Below are positions 53,901 through 63,099 of a stretch of 64,000 nt of DNA, one piece after another. The stretch comes from Bacteroidota bacterium (lineage in GTDB: Bacteria; Bacteroidota; Bacteroidia; Chitinophagales; Chitinophagaceae), in NCBI GenBank assembly GCA_020161435.1, contig JAIUNV010000002.1:248001-312000 (forward strand), read 5' to 3'. Position 1 is the stretch's first letter, and each line of letters starts with the position of its first letter. The translations under genes and the position numbers were made by a program. Under the pieces are notes generated by a model. The model worked only from the letters and a program-made list of their open reading frames with translations. It was not told the origin of the DNA and did not search any database.

Positions 53901-55479
53901 TCCAGTTGGGACCCCATGTACCGGGAGCACAATTGGCAGGATTGGTTTTCATAATAAAACCGGCCTGTGTTTTGGTCACTTCGATATGATCAACGGCGAA
54001 ATTGCCAGAGCTATCACTAATGGCTACGCCGTTTGCTATCACTTTGGTTGATCCGTCTATTTTAATACCGTATTCCAGTCCTGGCATACCGGTACCACTC
54101 AAGCGGAAATATTGACTCTTAATCACCCGAAAACCGTAGCTGCCGCCATTGAAAGTACCATCGGCCTTTTGTACGGGTGTAATCTGCACCACACCGCCGC
54201 AGTTGATAATCTGTACAGGATTTTCTGGGGTACCCTTCACTCCTTCTATCGATATGTAGGGATAAACACCGGCGAGAATACAAATGCGTTCACCAGGTTT
54301 CACATTGGCAGTTTGCAGTTTTACGTAAATACCGCCATCGGCCTGTGGACGAAGAATACGATCGCAACCACAATCGCTGTAATTGCCTGCAGAGTTCACC
54401 ACAATCTGTACGGTATCTGCTGTCTTAGCACTGTTGTTATCTGTAACAGTCAGTTCAAACTTGTAAGAGCCCGCTACCATATTGGTTACTGTAGCATTGG
54501 CATTGGCTGCATTGCTGAGAGTAAAAGTGGTTGGACCGTCAATCTTTTTCCAGTTATAACCAACCACATTGCCATCCAAATCGGATCCTGTGCCACGCAA
54601 AGCCACACTATTGGTTGGCAATACAATTAAGGTATCAGCGCCGGCATTGGCTACTGGTGGAATATTATTGGGGTTGTTGCTGCTCAGGTTGATGCGTTGT
54701 TTCAGCATCCACGTGTAAATGCTTTCGCCGTTTTCCTGCCATGCAGGATTGTACCAAGTATTCCAGCAGCAATGGCCGCCGACATACTGGGTATAACGGG
54801 CACTTCCGGGTACGGCAGCGTTCAGGCTATCCCGGGTAATGTCCATTTTGCGATAATCGAGGGTTCCTTCAAATCCCCACCATTTGCCGCCATTCATGGC
54901 ATAATATTTCAGGTTGCTCAACGGATTATCAGGATCGGGAGCTGACATAGAAACAATAGCAGCAGGGCGACGACCGTATGTTGGAGAACCGCAGATGTAG
55001 TTATCGAAAGTCCAGCCACCCATAGAGAGACCGGTGAGGTACAACCTGCCCGGATCGATGCGCCAGCGGGCAAGAATAGAATCGATACGGGTGTTGATGG
55101 TGGCGGGTTGCGGCCAGCCTGTGGGTGGTTGTAATGAAATTACGATGGGTTTTTCCAGTTTGCCATTTACATTAAACACCATATTGTGTCCTTCAGCAAT
55201 GTATTTTCCCGGGCCGTACACCAGCATTTTCGCAGGGTCCGTTCCTATTTCGCCTACACCAGAAATGAATACAATAACCGGATACTGCTTCGCAGGACTA
55301 TCAAGGTAATCATTGGGCAAATGAACGTATGCGTTCCAGGAGGCAATTTTCGTAAGTGATTGGTCGCCAACCTGTGCAACAGTTTGTTGGGTTCCCAGTA
55401 GCAAAGCTACGAGTCCCAGAAAGGTGTACACTTGTACACGCAGATTCCCTGTAACGATGCTATGTAATGCTTTCGTCAT
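50977..55479 (-). CDS. Large secreted protein: esterase-like head, PKD domain, beta-helix, LamG-like domain
   Basis: 1500 residues from ATG 55479 with a signal peptide ending in QQTVAQ (about residue 36). Residues about 37-265 form an alpha/beta-hydrolase (PHB-depolymerase/predicted-peptidase type) with nucleophile Ser about 151 in LTGLSMGGW and a likely catalytic His in YVGGHCCWNTWYNP. A PKD-like domain follows (PVANAGAD, about 271-362), then a right-handed beta-helix (about 370-830, many YNN and NN turns), a LamG-like jelly roll (LKAWYRADNV, about 1025-1250) and a region with DVVGIGMAADNSAVFG. No type A sorting domain is visible at the C-terminus, unlike its paralogue downstream. Likely polysaccharide-directed. 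Confidence 0.85.
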   Translation of the reverse strand: MTKALHSIVTGNLRVQVYTFLGLVALLLGTQQTVAQVGDQSLTKIASWNAYVHLPNDYLDSPAKQYPVIVFISGVGEIGTDPAKMLVYGPGKYIAEGHNMVFNVNGKLEKPIVISLQPPTGWPQPATINTRIDSILARWRIDPGRLYLTGLSMGGWTFDNYICGSPTYGRRPAAIVSMSAPDPDNPLSNLKYYAMNGGKWWGFEGTLDYRKMDITRDSLNAAVPGSARYTQYVGGHCCWNTWYNPAWQENGESIYTWMLKQRINLSSNNPNNIPPVANAGADTLIVLPTNSVALRGTGSDLDGNVVGYNWKKIDGPTTFTLSNAANANATVTNMVAGSYKFELTVTDNNSAKTADTVQIVVNSAGNYSDCGCDRILRPQADGGIYVKLQTANVKPGERICILAGVYPYISIEGVKGTPENPVQIINCGGVVQITPVQKADGTFNGGSYGFRVIKSQYFRLSGTGMPGLEYGIKIDGSTKVIANGVAISDSSGNFAVDHIEVTKTQAGFIMKTNPANCAPGTWGPNWTMANLDLYNNYIHNIEGEGFYIGNTNYTSTVTDCSGVSITVQVQPIHNVKIHDNITDSTGWDGIQVASAPIGVEIYNNRVLNYGRTNMNSQQAGILLGGRTNGRVYNNIVKDGTGNGIQVFGMGVNYLYNNLLINTGTTSQDGIIVDDRPFAGDPGLSIRIINNTIVKTGRDGIRVNNVNKTMVAGSQFVNNLVVAPGSIGSNPKPYINYPTTIGGTESNNINLSTAAAANFANLTAHDYHLTATSPALNAGAAITSFGFNFDLDNVARPSGNAVDVGAYEFLQNNLLAPRDNATNQDYSTLKKTVPVNGTAWNTIYDPEQKPVFDILKNGQTFTAIAFGRRIVNNELRQFDGFYGNPDKQLGAYFMRNWLIDMRGQQLTGNMKLRFIATAGEVDEFLAAYNAARGTTCTVADIRIVHYTGANADLDYANNIAQASFYRSITPLVTNYGAGNSLRYFEVDATAGGEFWLALTCEPPRTTIEQNAGVTTLFTDTDETAAALKAWYRADNVATATAHGTKVTRLYDLTGNGHDAVQTNAAYQPEQTSSALLNQQPVLQFNGQLLDAAALNINPSVMPYLTVYAVGNHRTGNLYSKMWGNDSGSYTRGAGLHVNTSIAAKLGYLSGGKVKELGVVPANQSIMLKTQYSPNNIATSLNGVAQAADADVTHIEGKTTFTIGNLNTLNTQPSHREFWDGQVAELLVFNALLSEAQQIVVENYLSARYNIALPAARKKYTMDDAANGHFDHDVVGIGMAADNSAVFGSRGMGTLQIQNPSDVQTNEWFFWGHNNAAVSSVGVNDVPAEIVSRLNRVWRTSETGDVGNVDIVMSLDSIPGPVQAENLRLLVDTDGDGLFSDEQSVSGGIAAIGQKLNDNTVIFRQVNLSNGQRFTIGSASFATPLRPAYVFTGNGNFSNVASWKNGIPPAAAMPDFTEIVIDPSNNLPCVLDIPFTLKAGMKLVVAPGKKLQLTAVTRETEQ

Positions 55480-55840
55480 TGGTTGGGTTGGTAAGTAATA
55501 TGATAAATAAAGCGGAGGCCAGCCAGACCTTCAATCTCTCCGCAATCTTGCAGGCTTTTAAGAAAAGCCCGGCAAAGATTGCCTCAACCTAAAGTATCTA
55601 AACCAGATAGTTCTCTCACCCACTACAGTTTCAAACACTCGGTATAAGACAACCTTTGTGCCAAAATGTTGATTTCGGCTTTTTAACCGGGATTTTTTTT
55701 CTCTGTTTGAATCTCAAAGAGGATAACAACCGGTGTTTTTATTAAATGATTATTGCTTTTACTATGTAACTGCTACAATCCGGCTGTTATGTCTTGATAA
55801 TCACTAAACTAAGTATTTTACTGTTGCAACACTATTTTTT
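55480..55840. other. Gap between the two secreted paralogues
   Basis: 361 bp. No gene, hairpin with T-run or clear promoter boxes seen; it should contain the promoter of the 1500-residue protein and the 3' end signals of the 1045-residue one, both on the minus strand. Confidence 0.5.
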
Positions 55841-58800
55841 TTATTGAATCATCAGTTTCAGCATATCCACCTTGGCTCCGGTCTGCACTTTTACATAGTA
55901 CAAGCCCGGTTTCATACCCATGGCACTAAATCTGACTGCCATGCTTTCCTGATTTTTTTGCACTTGTTGCTCTTTTACAGCAGCACCACCTGCATTCAGA
56001 ATTTGCAACAGCATGGTTCCTCTGTAATTGTTGTCAACTTTTACACTAAACTCACTGGTGGCGGGGTTTGGCCAAACCAGTGCTTTGCTGCTTAATGGCA
56101 GTGCTACCGCAACTGATGGTTGGGTGATTGGTTGTACGGTTGCATCATCGGCAGTACCAGTTTGTGTACTGGCTACGGCGGCTGTGGGTGCGGCGGCGTT
56201 GTCAAGGGTTATAATATCTATTACGCTTACGTTGCCAAAAGTCTGACCAGGCTTCACCTGCATATTGAATATTACTTCGGTTACACCAGTTACACCATTG
56301 ATATTGATAGCATTATTGTAGTCTACATTCATTACTGAGTTAGACTCTTGTGTATAACTGGCATCTGTTGAACGCTTAATCTGGATGGTACGAACACCGT
56401 AGGTAGTGCGGGTTCCCCAAAACTTAAAGTTGTAAGTAAGTGCGGGATTGAGGCCGAATACTCTCCAGCGTCCGGTGGTAGTAGAGCTGTGTGCGAAAAT
56501 GTTGTCGTTGGTAGCAGTCGCTGGATAATCACCTACGTCGCCAATGGTATTGCCACCGTTGGTACCCCAACCGGTGAGGCCAAATGTGCCATCGAGTCTT
56601 TCAATCACTTCAATACCCAAACCAGTACTATTATTGGCAGTGTCTTTAGCATTGCTGAGCTGCACACCAGCACGGCCATTGGTCATGTTGTTCCAATACT
56701 TGCCCCACTTATCCTGTGCGGTCAATTGGCCAACACTTGGCGAAGCACCACAATCAATCAAAATGCGGTTTCTTTTGGCTGTCACCTGCACTGTTGCAGC
56801 TTTTACAGTAATCAGCATTGTATCAGCTGCTTGTAAGCCATAGTTGTCGGTTACTTGTAAGCGAAGACTGTGTTGACCTTCTGCCAGGCCAGCAATACCT
56901 GCACTAAGTGTGTTGGCATTGGTAAAAGTGACTGTACCAGGGCCGCTAATCCTGGTCCAGCTATAACTACTTATTTGTCCTTCAGCATCAGTTGCGGTAG
57001 CTTGTGTGAATGTCAGGGAGTTGGCGGGCAAAGTCATGCTGACATCTGCACCGGCAAATGCAATTGGATAAGCATTTACGATCAACTGCATATCGTCGGT
57101 AGACTGGGCACCTTTATCGTCTGTTACTTTTAATTGAACCTGGTATTTGCCTGCAGGCAATGTAGCGGGAGGAACGGCCACGAGATTGGCTACAACTACC
57201 CCACTCGCTGTGTTGGTAATGGTCCATACGCTACTGATTATTGAACCATCGGCATCTGTACTAGCAGCTGAGCTCAGGCCAATGGCAGCGCCTTCAGCTA
57301 CTACTTTATCAGCACCGGCTACGGCTACAGGAGGCTGGTTTACAACAATCACAACTTGTACAGTGTCTTTTGATGTTGCACCTAAATTATCTGTAACGGT
57401 AAGAACGAAGTTGAAGCTACCGGCACACAAACCACTTACGGTAGTTTGCAAAGTATTAGCTGTTGCAAAATTACATGTACTTGGTCCGGCTATTTGTAAC
57501 CACTGAATAGCAGCAATGCTACCATCGGCATCGTAGGAAGAACTGCCATTGAGTGTGCAACTGCTTTGAAGTGTGCTAAACTGCTGGTCGGCACCTGCAA
57601 TAGCTACTGGCAACTGGTTGATAATAATGCTAACGGTATCTTTTGCAATGGCACCTTTATTATCTGTAATAGTGAGTGAAAAACTAAAGCTTCCGGCTTT
57701 CAAACCACTAACGGTTGTTTGCAATGCGGTGGGTGCAGAAAAACTACATGCAGCAGCACCGGCAATTTGTTGCCATTGAATACTTACGATGCTACCATCA
57801 GAGTCGTAAGATGCGCCGCCATTTAAAGTAACACTGGTTGCTGGAGCATTAAGAACCTGATCGGCTCCGGCATTGGCCACAGGCGCTACATTACTAACCA
57901 CATTTGAGACTACGTTGATTTTCATAGTGTCTTTGGCAGTAGTACTGGCGTAATCAGTAACCATTAATTCAATAACATAAGTACCAGCCTTCAAACCAGA
58001 AATTTTGGTTGATGCAACCGTGGCTTTGGTAAACACAGCTGTTGAAGGACCTGAAATCTGACGCCATTTCCATGCAGAGATGGCACTTTCTTTATCTGTA
58101 CCGCTGCCATATAAAATAGTGGTATCTGTAGGCAACAGTACTTGCTGATCGGCGCCGGCATTGGCTTTGGGAGCTGTGTTTGGAATTACAGGACGCAAGC
58201 CTCTCTTCTGACGCAACATCCATTCATAAATGCTTTCACCGTTCTCTCTCCACTCAGGATTGTACCACGTATTCCAGCAACAGTGTGTGCCTACATATTT
58301 TGTATAGCGGGCAGTACCGGCACGGGCATTGTTCAAAGAGTCTCTGGTCAAATCCATTTTACGGTAGTCTTGAGTGCCTTCAAAACCCCACCATACACCA
58401 CCTTGATATGCATAGTGACGCAGGTTAATCAATGGGAAATCCGGATCGGGAGCAGACATAGATACAATGGCTGCAGGCCGCTTGGCATACGCTTCGCCAC
58501 CAGAAATATAGTTGTCACAACTCCAGCCGCCCATTGACAGACCTGTCATGTACAAACGGTCTACATCAATACGCCAGCGTTTCATTACGGAGTCGATGTA
58601 TTTATTCATGGTAAGTGCAGATGGCCAACCTTTATCGGGCTGCAACGAAATCACAATGGGTGTTTCGAGTTTACCATCCACCATAAACTCCATTTTATGG
58701 CCTTTGGAAATGTAGTAGCCGGGGCCATACTTCAATACTGCAGCTGCATTGGTACCTACTTCGCCTACACCGGGTATAAACACGATGGCGGGATAAGATT

Positions 58801-58978
58801 TACCAGAAGTAGCATAGTCTGAGGGGAGATGCACGTAAGCGTTCCAGGCGCCAACTTTTGTCAGCGTTTGATCGCCAACCTGAGCAAAAACAGTTAAACG
58901 AACTGCACCGATGAACAGTAAGCCTACGAGGATCACATGCCTCCAAAGAAATCTAGGTAATACAATTGTGGTAGCCAT
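55841..58978 (-). CDS. Type IX-secreted protein: esterase-like head, five PKD domains, malectin-like domain, sorting tail
   Basis: 1045 residues from ATG 58978 (MATTIVLPRFLWRHVILVG), signal peptide ending in LTVFAQ; the longer open frame to 59119 adds no conserved sequence. The hydrolase head (about 34-260) is closely similar to that of the neighbouring 1500-residue protein: Ser about 150 in LTGLSMGGW, His in YVGTHCCWNTWYNP. Five PKD-like repeats follow (each starting xANAGADQ or similar, about 275-730), then a galactose-binding/malectin-like domain (ILIDCGASPSVGQ, about 733-935). The last 80 residues (LVWPNPATSEFSVKV to YYVKVQTGAKVDMLKLMI) are a type A T9SS sorting domain, so it should be surface-anchored or released. 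Confidence 0.88.
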   Translation of the reverse strand: MATTIVLPRFLWRHVILVGLLFIGAVRLTVFAQVGDQTLTKVGAWNAYVHLPSDYATSGKSYPAIVFIPGVGEVGTNAAAVLKYGPGYYISKGHKMEFMVDGKLETPIVISLQPDKGWPSALTMNKYIDSVMKRWRIDVDRLYMTGLSMGGWSCDNYISGGEAYAKRPAAIVSMSAPDPDFPLINLRHYAYQGGVWWGFEGTQDYRKMDLTRDSLNNARAGTARYTKYVGTHCCWNTWYNPEWRENGESIYEWMLRQKRGLRPVIPNTAPKANAGADQQVLLPTDTTILYGSGTDKESAISAWKWRQISGPSTAVFTKATVASTKISGLKAGTYVIELMVTDYASTTAKDTMKINVVSNVVSNVAPVANAGADQVLNAPATSVTLNGGASYDSDGSIVSIQWQQIAGAAACSFSAPTALQTTVSGLKAGSFSFSLTITDNKGAIAKDTVSIIINQLPVAIAGADQQFSTLQSSCTLNGSSSYDADGSIAAIQWLQIAGPSTCNFATANTLQTTVSGLCAGSFNFVLTVTDNLGATSKDTVQVVIVVNQPPVAVAGADKVVAEGAAIGLSSAASTDADGSIISSVWTITNTASGVVVANLVAVPPATLPAGKYQVQLKVTDDKGAQSTDDMQLIVNAYPIAFAGADVSMTLPANSLTFTQATATDAEGQISSYSWTRISGPGTVTFTNANTLSAGIAGLAEGQHSLRLQVTDNYGLQAADTMLITVKAATVQVTAKRNRILIDCGASPSVGQLTAQDKWGKYWNNMTNGRAGVQLSNAKDTANNSTGLGIEVIERLDGTFGLTGWGTNGGNTIGDVGDYPATATNDNIFAHSSTTTGRWRVFGLNPALTYNFKFWGTRTTYGVRTIQIKRSTDASYTQESNSVMNVDYNNAININGVTGVTEVIFNMQVKPGQTFGNVSVIDIITLDNAAAPTAAVASTQTGTADDATVQPITQPSVAVALPLSSKALVWPNPATSEFSVKVDNNYRGTMLLQILNAGGAAVKEQQVQKNQESMAVRFSAMGMKPGLYYVKVQTGAKVDMLKLMIQ

Positions 58979-59441
58979 TGTATTAATATTTTTTAAGGTG
59001 TTATAATCTTTAGCTGCTACGTTTTCTGAAGCAACAGCCTGTCGCTGGGAGGAGGGAAAAGTTGACAGACCAAACAGCTCAGCCATTTTGTACACAACGG
59101 CGCTGTGGCAACGGATCATAAAACTCTTGGAGAAATGTGCGAAGTATTACTTGAAACTGCCGATAGGTTTCTTTCGAAACTGCATCAACATAAGGTGGGT
59201 GAGAGAGCCTTATTTTCAGATGTAAAAGTAGAAAGGCGGGAGAAGACGAATGGTAGCCGCTGATGGGAATCACTTGTCCTTTTACCAACTACAAACTGTG
59301 GTAGTAAGCAGTACACAAGAACCTGATTGAAATCAGCATTCATCCTGAGCAATGTTCTTATCGGCAATTTATAATTTGACAATAATCAAACTCCATTATT
59401 GTTATATTGCTTTGCGAAGCACTCTTAAAACACACCAATCT
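58979..59441. other. Divergent intergenic region
   Basis: About 460 bp between the secreted-protein start and the HAD-gene start. It may include 30 extra codons of the HAD gene (ATG 59352). I see no hairpin with T-run and no full -33/-7 pair. Confidence 0.4.
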
Positions 59442-60038
59442 GTGAAAAGACTTGTCCTCTTTGATTTTGATGGCACTATTACTACCAAGGATACAATGCT
59501 GGATTTGGCTAAATTCTATGCAGGTTATTTTCGTTACTATATTATCATGCTGGTTATTAGCCCGCTGCTACTGTGCATGAAGTTGAAACTGGTAAGCAAC
59601 AGCTTCACTAAAGAAATTTTTCTGGGTTTGTTTTTTGGAGGAATGAACGAGCTTGAGTTTATGCAGCTCTGTCAACGATATTCTTCACAGCAGCTCCCAA
59701 GTTTGATTCGGCCAAAAGCCTTGGCCGAAATACAAATGCATCAACACCAAGGCGCAACAGTTGTGGTTGTATCCGCTTCTGCAAAGCACTGGCTGATTGA
59801 TTGGTGCGATCAACAACATCTACCCTTACTCTCTACTCAGCTGGAAATAATAGACGGAAAACTAACCGGCAAACTAAAAGGGCCCAACTGTAACGGGCCA
59901 GAAAAAGTTAACCGCATAAAAGCAGCTTACAATCTTTCTGCATTCGAGAAAATAATTGCCTACGGCGATAGCAGTGGCGATAAAGAAATGTTTGCCATCA
60001 GCCACGAACATTATTTTAAACCTTTCCGAAATGAATAA
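59442..60038 (+). CDS. HAD-IB family phosphatase, probable decaprenylphosphoryl-5-phosphoribose phosphatase
   Basis: 198 residues from GTG 59442 (KRLVLFDFDGTIT); an ATG at 59352 would add a poorly conserved 30-residue leader. HAD motif I is DFDGT at residues 8-12, motif II VVVSASAKHW, motif IV YGDSSGDKEMFAI. One hydrophobic segment (about 35-55) may touch the membrane. The gene converges on the DprE2-like gene, 2 bp apart. In some bacteria a HAD domain is fused to the UbiA-type phosphoribosyltransferase, so it is the likely enzyme removing the 5-phosphate from the lipid-linked phosphoribose. The substrate is inferred from context. Confidence 0.85.
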   Translation: MKRLVLFDFDGTITTKDTMLDLAKFYAGYFRYYIIMLVISPLLLCMKLKLVSNSFTKEIFLGLFFGGMNELEFMQLCQRYSSQQLPSLIRPKALAEIQMHQHQGATVVVVSASAKHWLIDWCDQQHLPLLSTQLEIIDGKLTGKLKGPNCNGPEKVNRIKAAYNLSAFEKIIAYGDSSGDKEMFAISHEHYFKPFRNE

Positions 60039-60040
60039 TG

Positions 60041-60772
60041 CTACATCTTCATTTTCTTGAATACAAATTCAGGAACGCATTTGATGATGAGCATGATGTA
60101 ACGCCAAAACCATTTCACATAAATGGTATTTTTCTTTTTGTCTACAGCATGTACAACTGCCTTTGCTACCTGCATGGGCGAAGCAGTGAGCAATGGCGGC
60201 AGTATTAATCCATCCGTCATTTTTGTTTTAATAAAGCCAGGCTTCACCGTTACCACGTGTACCGATTTATGAAAAAGCCAGTTGCGCAATCCATCGAGGT
60301 ATACAGAAAAACCCGCTTTGGCACTGCCATATAAGAAATTGCTTTGACGGCCACGTTCGCCGGCAACTGAGCTAATACCAACAATAGTACCACTCCCCCG
60401 CTCTGCCATACGAATGGCAATGGCATTGCATACGGCCACAGCACCGGTATAATTCACGGCTATTGTTTTCTCTGCCTCGGGCCAATGCTGCATTGATTGC
60501 TCGTTAGTATCGAGATAGCCGAATACACACACTGCCACATCGGCCAACGGTTGCACCTGACTAAAGGTTGCAGAGGATGCTGCGAAATCAGCTGCATCAA
60601 ATACAACCGAAGAGCACTCCACTCGATAGCGAATTTCAATGTCTTTTTGAATGGCTTGCAGTTGTGCAGGATTGCGGGCAGCCAGCTGTATGCTGTAACC
60701 TTTGGCAGCATAAGCTTGTGCAATGGCCTGCGCAACATCGGAGCCGGCACCTAATATTAAAACCGTTGGCAT
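60041..60772 (-). CDS. SDR oxidoreductase, DprE2-like (decaprenylphosphoryl-2-keto-ribose reductase)
   Basis: 243 residues from ATG 60772. The N-terminal NAD(P) site is LILGAGSDVAQAIAQAYAAKG; the catalytic Ser lies in GISSVAGERG and Tyr/Lys in YGSAKAGFSVYLDG. The C-terminus is basic and hydrophobic, as in DprE2, which works at the membrane. Together with the FAD enzyme 12 bp upstream it should turn polyprenylphosphoryl-ribose into polyprenylphosphoryl-arabinose. SDR assignment is firm; DprE2 function follows from its neighbours. Confidence 0.85.
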   Translation of the reverse strand: MPTVLILGAGSDVAQAIAQAYAAKGYSIQLAARNPAQLQAIQKDIEIRYRVECSSVVFDAADFAASSATFSQVQPLADVAVCVFGYLDTNEQSMQHWPEAEKTIAVNYTGAVAVCNAIAIRMAERGSGTIVGISSVAGERGRQSNFLYGSAKAGFSVYLDGLRNWLFHKSVHVVTVKPGFIKTKMTDGLILPPLLTASPMQVAKAVVHAVDKKKNTIYVKWFWRYIMLIIKCVPEFVFKKMKM

Positions 60773-60784
60773 AAGTATTCTTTG

Positions 60785-62119
60785 CTATTGTGGAGTGAGT
60801 TGTAAACGATCGGACAGCAATGAGTGCACCACTTGCTGACCGTTGTATTTTTGAATGGTTTGTTTAAACTCCTGCAACCGGGGATAAGATTGCTGAAAGG
60901 TATGTGCTTTCATTCTGGCATCTTTCGACAGGTAAATTCTGCCGCCGTATTCCAACACCAGCTTGTCCATTTCATCCAAAAATTCGAACAGGCCATTGCG
61001 AATGGGTATATCCAATGCCAACGTAAATCCTTCCATCGGAAAACCAATCATCGTGTCTTGCTTGCCAAACACTTTGAGCACTGCCAGAAAAGAGGCAAAA
61101 CCTCTTTCTGTAATGCGGTGCAAAATATTGGCCAACCCTTCTTTCTGATTCAGCGGCAGCACAAACTGGTATTGCACAAATCCTTTGCGTCCATACATTT
61201 TGTTCCATTCATCTATCACATCCAATGGATAAAAGAATGGTTCGTATGGCACCACATTATTGATTTCTTTCTTGGTGTTTTTGAGGTAAAACAAAAAGTT
61301 GAAAATGCCAATGCTCAGTTTATTCAAAAAGATGGAAGGCAGATACACGGGAAAACGAAACAGCGTTTTATTCACCACTTTCAATGGCTGTTGCTGCTGT
61401 GCCAGCGTAAGCTCACTGAGCTGTGCATGCTCGCCAAGCATCAAAATGCTGCGGCCAAAACCTTTCCCTTTTTTCAGACAGTCAATCCATGCTACGCTGT
61501 ACGTGTAATCTTTATATTCTTCAAACAGCCGAATGATTTCATCGAGGTTGGCTGCTTTAATCTGCTTTTGTTTGATGTAAGAAGTTTCAATTTTCTTCAG
61601 GCGAAATTTTACTCTTGATATCAAACCAGTAAGGCCCATGCCGCCACAGGTGGCCCAAAACAAATCGGCATGTGCATCGGGGCTGCACACAATCAATTCG
61701 CCACCAGGCAGTATCACATCCATATCTACAATATGGTTGGAAAAAGAGCCATCCACATGGTGATTTTTTCCATGCACATCGGAGCCTACAGCACCACCAA
61801 TGGTAATGAGTTTGGTACCGGGTGTAACAGGCAAAAACCAGCCCTTGGGTACTATCACTTCCAACACCTGATCGAGTGTAACGCCAGATTCACAATCGAG
61901 AATACCATTCAATGTATCAAACGAAATGAAGCGGTTTAGTTTGGTGGTGGTAATAACAGTTGGTGCCAGCGACGCATCGCCATAGCAGCGGCCATTGCCC
62001 CTGGGAATCCAGTCTTTTTTTTCTGCAGCCAATGCTTGCAGCTGGTCTCTGAATGCGGGTTGATACTCATCGGCATGTTCAACCGGGTAATTGCCCCAGT
62101 TGGTGATATTGCGTTTCAT
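60785..62119 (-). CDS. FAD-binding oxidoreductase, DprE1-like (decaprenylphosphoryl-ribose 2'-epimerase subunit)
   Basis: 444 residues from ATG 62119, with AGGAGA eight bases upstream, one of few clear Shine-Dalgarno sites here; a GTG two codons earlier is less likely. The VAO-type FAD domain has RGNGRCYGDASL and GSDVHGKNHHVDGSFSNH, with the His conserved in DprE1. The substrate-side part has GFTLALDIPIRNG and, at about Lys399, YLSKDARMKAHTF, the catalytic-Lys motif. The Cys that benzothiazinones attack in mycobacterial DprE1 is Ala here (about residue 368). It oxidises the 2'-OH of polyprenylphosphoryl-ribose. Confidence 0.9.
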   Translation of the reverse strand: MKRNITNWGNYPVEHADEYQPAFRDQLQALAAEKKDWIPRGNGRCYGDASLAPTVITTTKLNRFISFDTLNGILDCESGVTLDQVLEVIVPKGWFLPVTPGTKLITIGGAVGSDVHGKNHHVDGSFSNHIVDMDVILPGGELIVCSPDAHADLFWATCGGMGLTGLISRVKFRLKKIETSYIKQKQIKAANLDEIIRLFEEYKDYTYSVAWIDCLKKGKGFGRSILMLGEHAQLSELTLAQQQQPLKVVNKTLFRFPVYLPSIFLNKLSIGIFNFLFYLKNTKKEINNVVPYEPFFYPLDVIDEWNKMYGRKGFVQYQFVLPLNQKEGLANILHRITERGFASFLAVLKVFGKQDTMIGFPMEGFTLALDIPIRNGLFEFLDEMDKLVLEYGGRIYLSKDARMKAHTFQQSYPRLQEFKQTIQKYNGQQVVHSLLSDRLQLTPQ

Positions 62120-62205
62120 ACTCACGGTCTCCTATGATGCATGCAGGCGTGCATGCTGTATATTTTCATCACTGCAAAAGCGTTGCTTTTGTAATGTGGT
62201 AAGGG

Positions 62206-63099
62206 TTATTCAAAAAACGTGATGGTACTCTTAAGGTATACCAAAAAGTAAAACGAGGCACCCCAAAGTGCCATGCATATTTGCAAAAAACGATCGCCGA
62301 TAAAAATGCGGGTTGGCGAACCCGAACGCTCCAATACAAATACAATTTGCAAATACCGCAGTATGCCCACCAGCACAAACAAGCAGGTATAATACAAGCG
62401 ATAGGTGCCCATGCGTTGTATTACTTCGGGGCTCATGGTGTACATGAAATACGCTACCACAATGACGGCACACACCAGCGACAAACTCACGTTTAAAAAA
62501 TCGAGGTTATAGCCTTTGATACTTTTGCGCATATCTGTACCCGACTTCAGTTTCAGCAAAACATCATCCCGACGCTTACCAATGGCCATAAACAGCGCCA
62601 GCAAAAACACCATGATGATAAGCCACTCTGAAATGGGAACAACAGTAATAATGGAACCACCTTTTACCCGAAACACAAAGCCCACGGCAATGATAACAAT
62701 GTCGAGTATCGGGATGTTTTTTAACCCTAATGAATACCCCACGTTGAGCAAAAAGTAAATACCCAACACAAACAAGAATTTCATTTTGGGATTGGCCATG
62801 TATGCCAATGCAAAACCTGCAATAAGCAGCAGCGCCGCAATGGCCAATGCCATCGCAGGTTGAATGAGCCCCGCAGCCAACGGCCGCTTACACTTGGTAG
62901 GATGCTTGCGGTCATCTTCACGGTCGCGGTAATCATTGAGGATATAAATGGTGCTGGCCACAAAGGAGAAGGCAAAAAAGCCCGGCACCAGCATCAGCAG
63001 TTTTTCTGTGTTGAACATTTCGCCGGCAAAAAACAGCGGTATCAACAGAAATAAATTCTTGACCCACTCTTTAGGGCGTAGCAGTTGGATGTATTTCAT
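62206..63099 (-). CDS. UbiA-type polyprenyl-phosphate phosphoribosyltransferase (Rv3806c-like)
   Basis: 297 residues from ATG 63099. Eight or nine hydrophobic helices. Motif 1 is ILNDYRDREDDRKHPTKCKR, whose spacing and HPTK continuation match the decaprenyl-phosphate phosphoribosyltransferases rather than UbiA quinone enzymes. Motif 2 lies in LGLKNIPILDIVIIAVGFVFR. The family transfers 5-phosphoribose from PRPP to polyprenyl phosphate, the first step of lipid-linked arabinose formation. It is divergent from the GT-C-like gene. Confidence 0.93.
   Translation of the reverse strand: MKYIQLLRPKEWVKNLFLLIPLFFAGEMFNTEKLLMLVPGFFAFSFVASTIYILNDYRDREDDRKHPTKCKRPLAAGLIQPAMALAIAALLLIAGFALAYMANPKMKFLFVLGIYFLLNVGYSLGLKNIPILDIVIIAVGFVFRVKGGSIITVVPISEWLIIMVFLLALFMAIGKRRDDVLLKLKSGTDMRKSIKGYNLDFLNVSLSLVCAVIVVAYFMYTMSPEVIQRMGTYRLYYTCLFVLVGILRYLQIVFVLERSGSPTRIFIGDRFLQICMALWGASFYFLVYLKSTITFFE

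Noticed and set aside
58979..59119. N-terminal extension of the T9SS-type protein.
   Set aside because: The signal peptide begins at ATG 58978; the extra residues precede it and would block export.
60824..61618. A 264-codon plus-strand frame opposite the DprE1-like gene.
   Set aside because: Antisense shadow; Phe/His/Gln-rich low-complexity translation with no family features.
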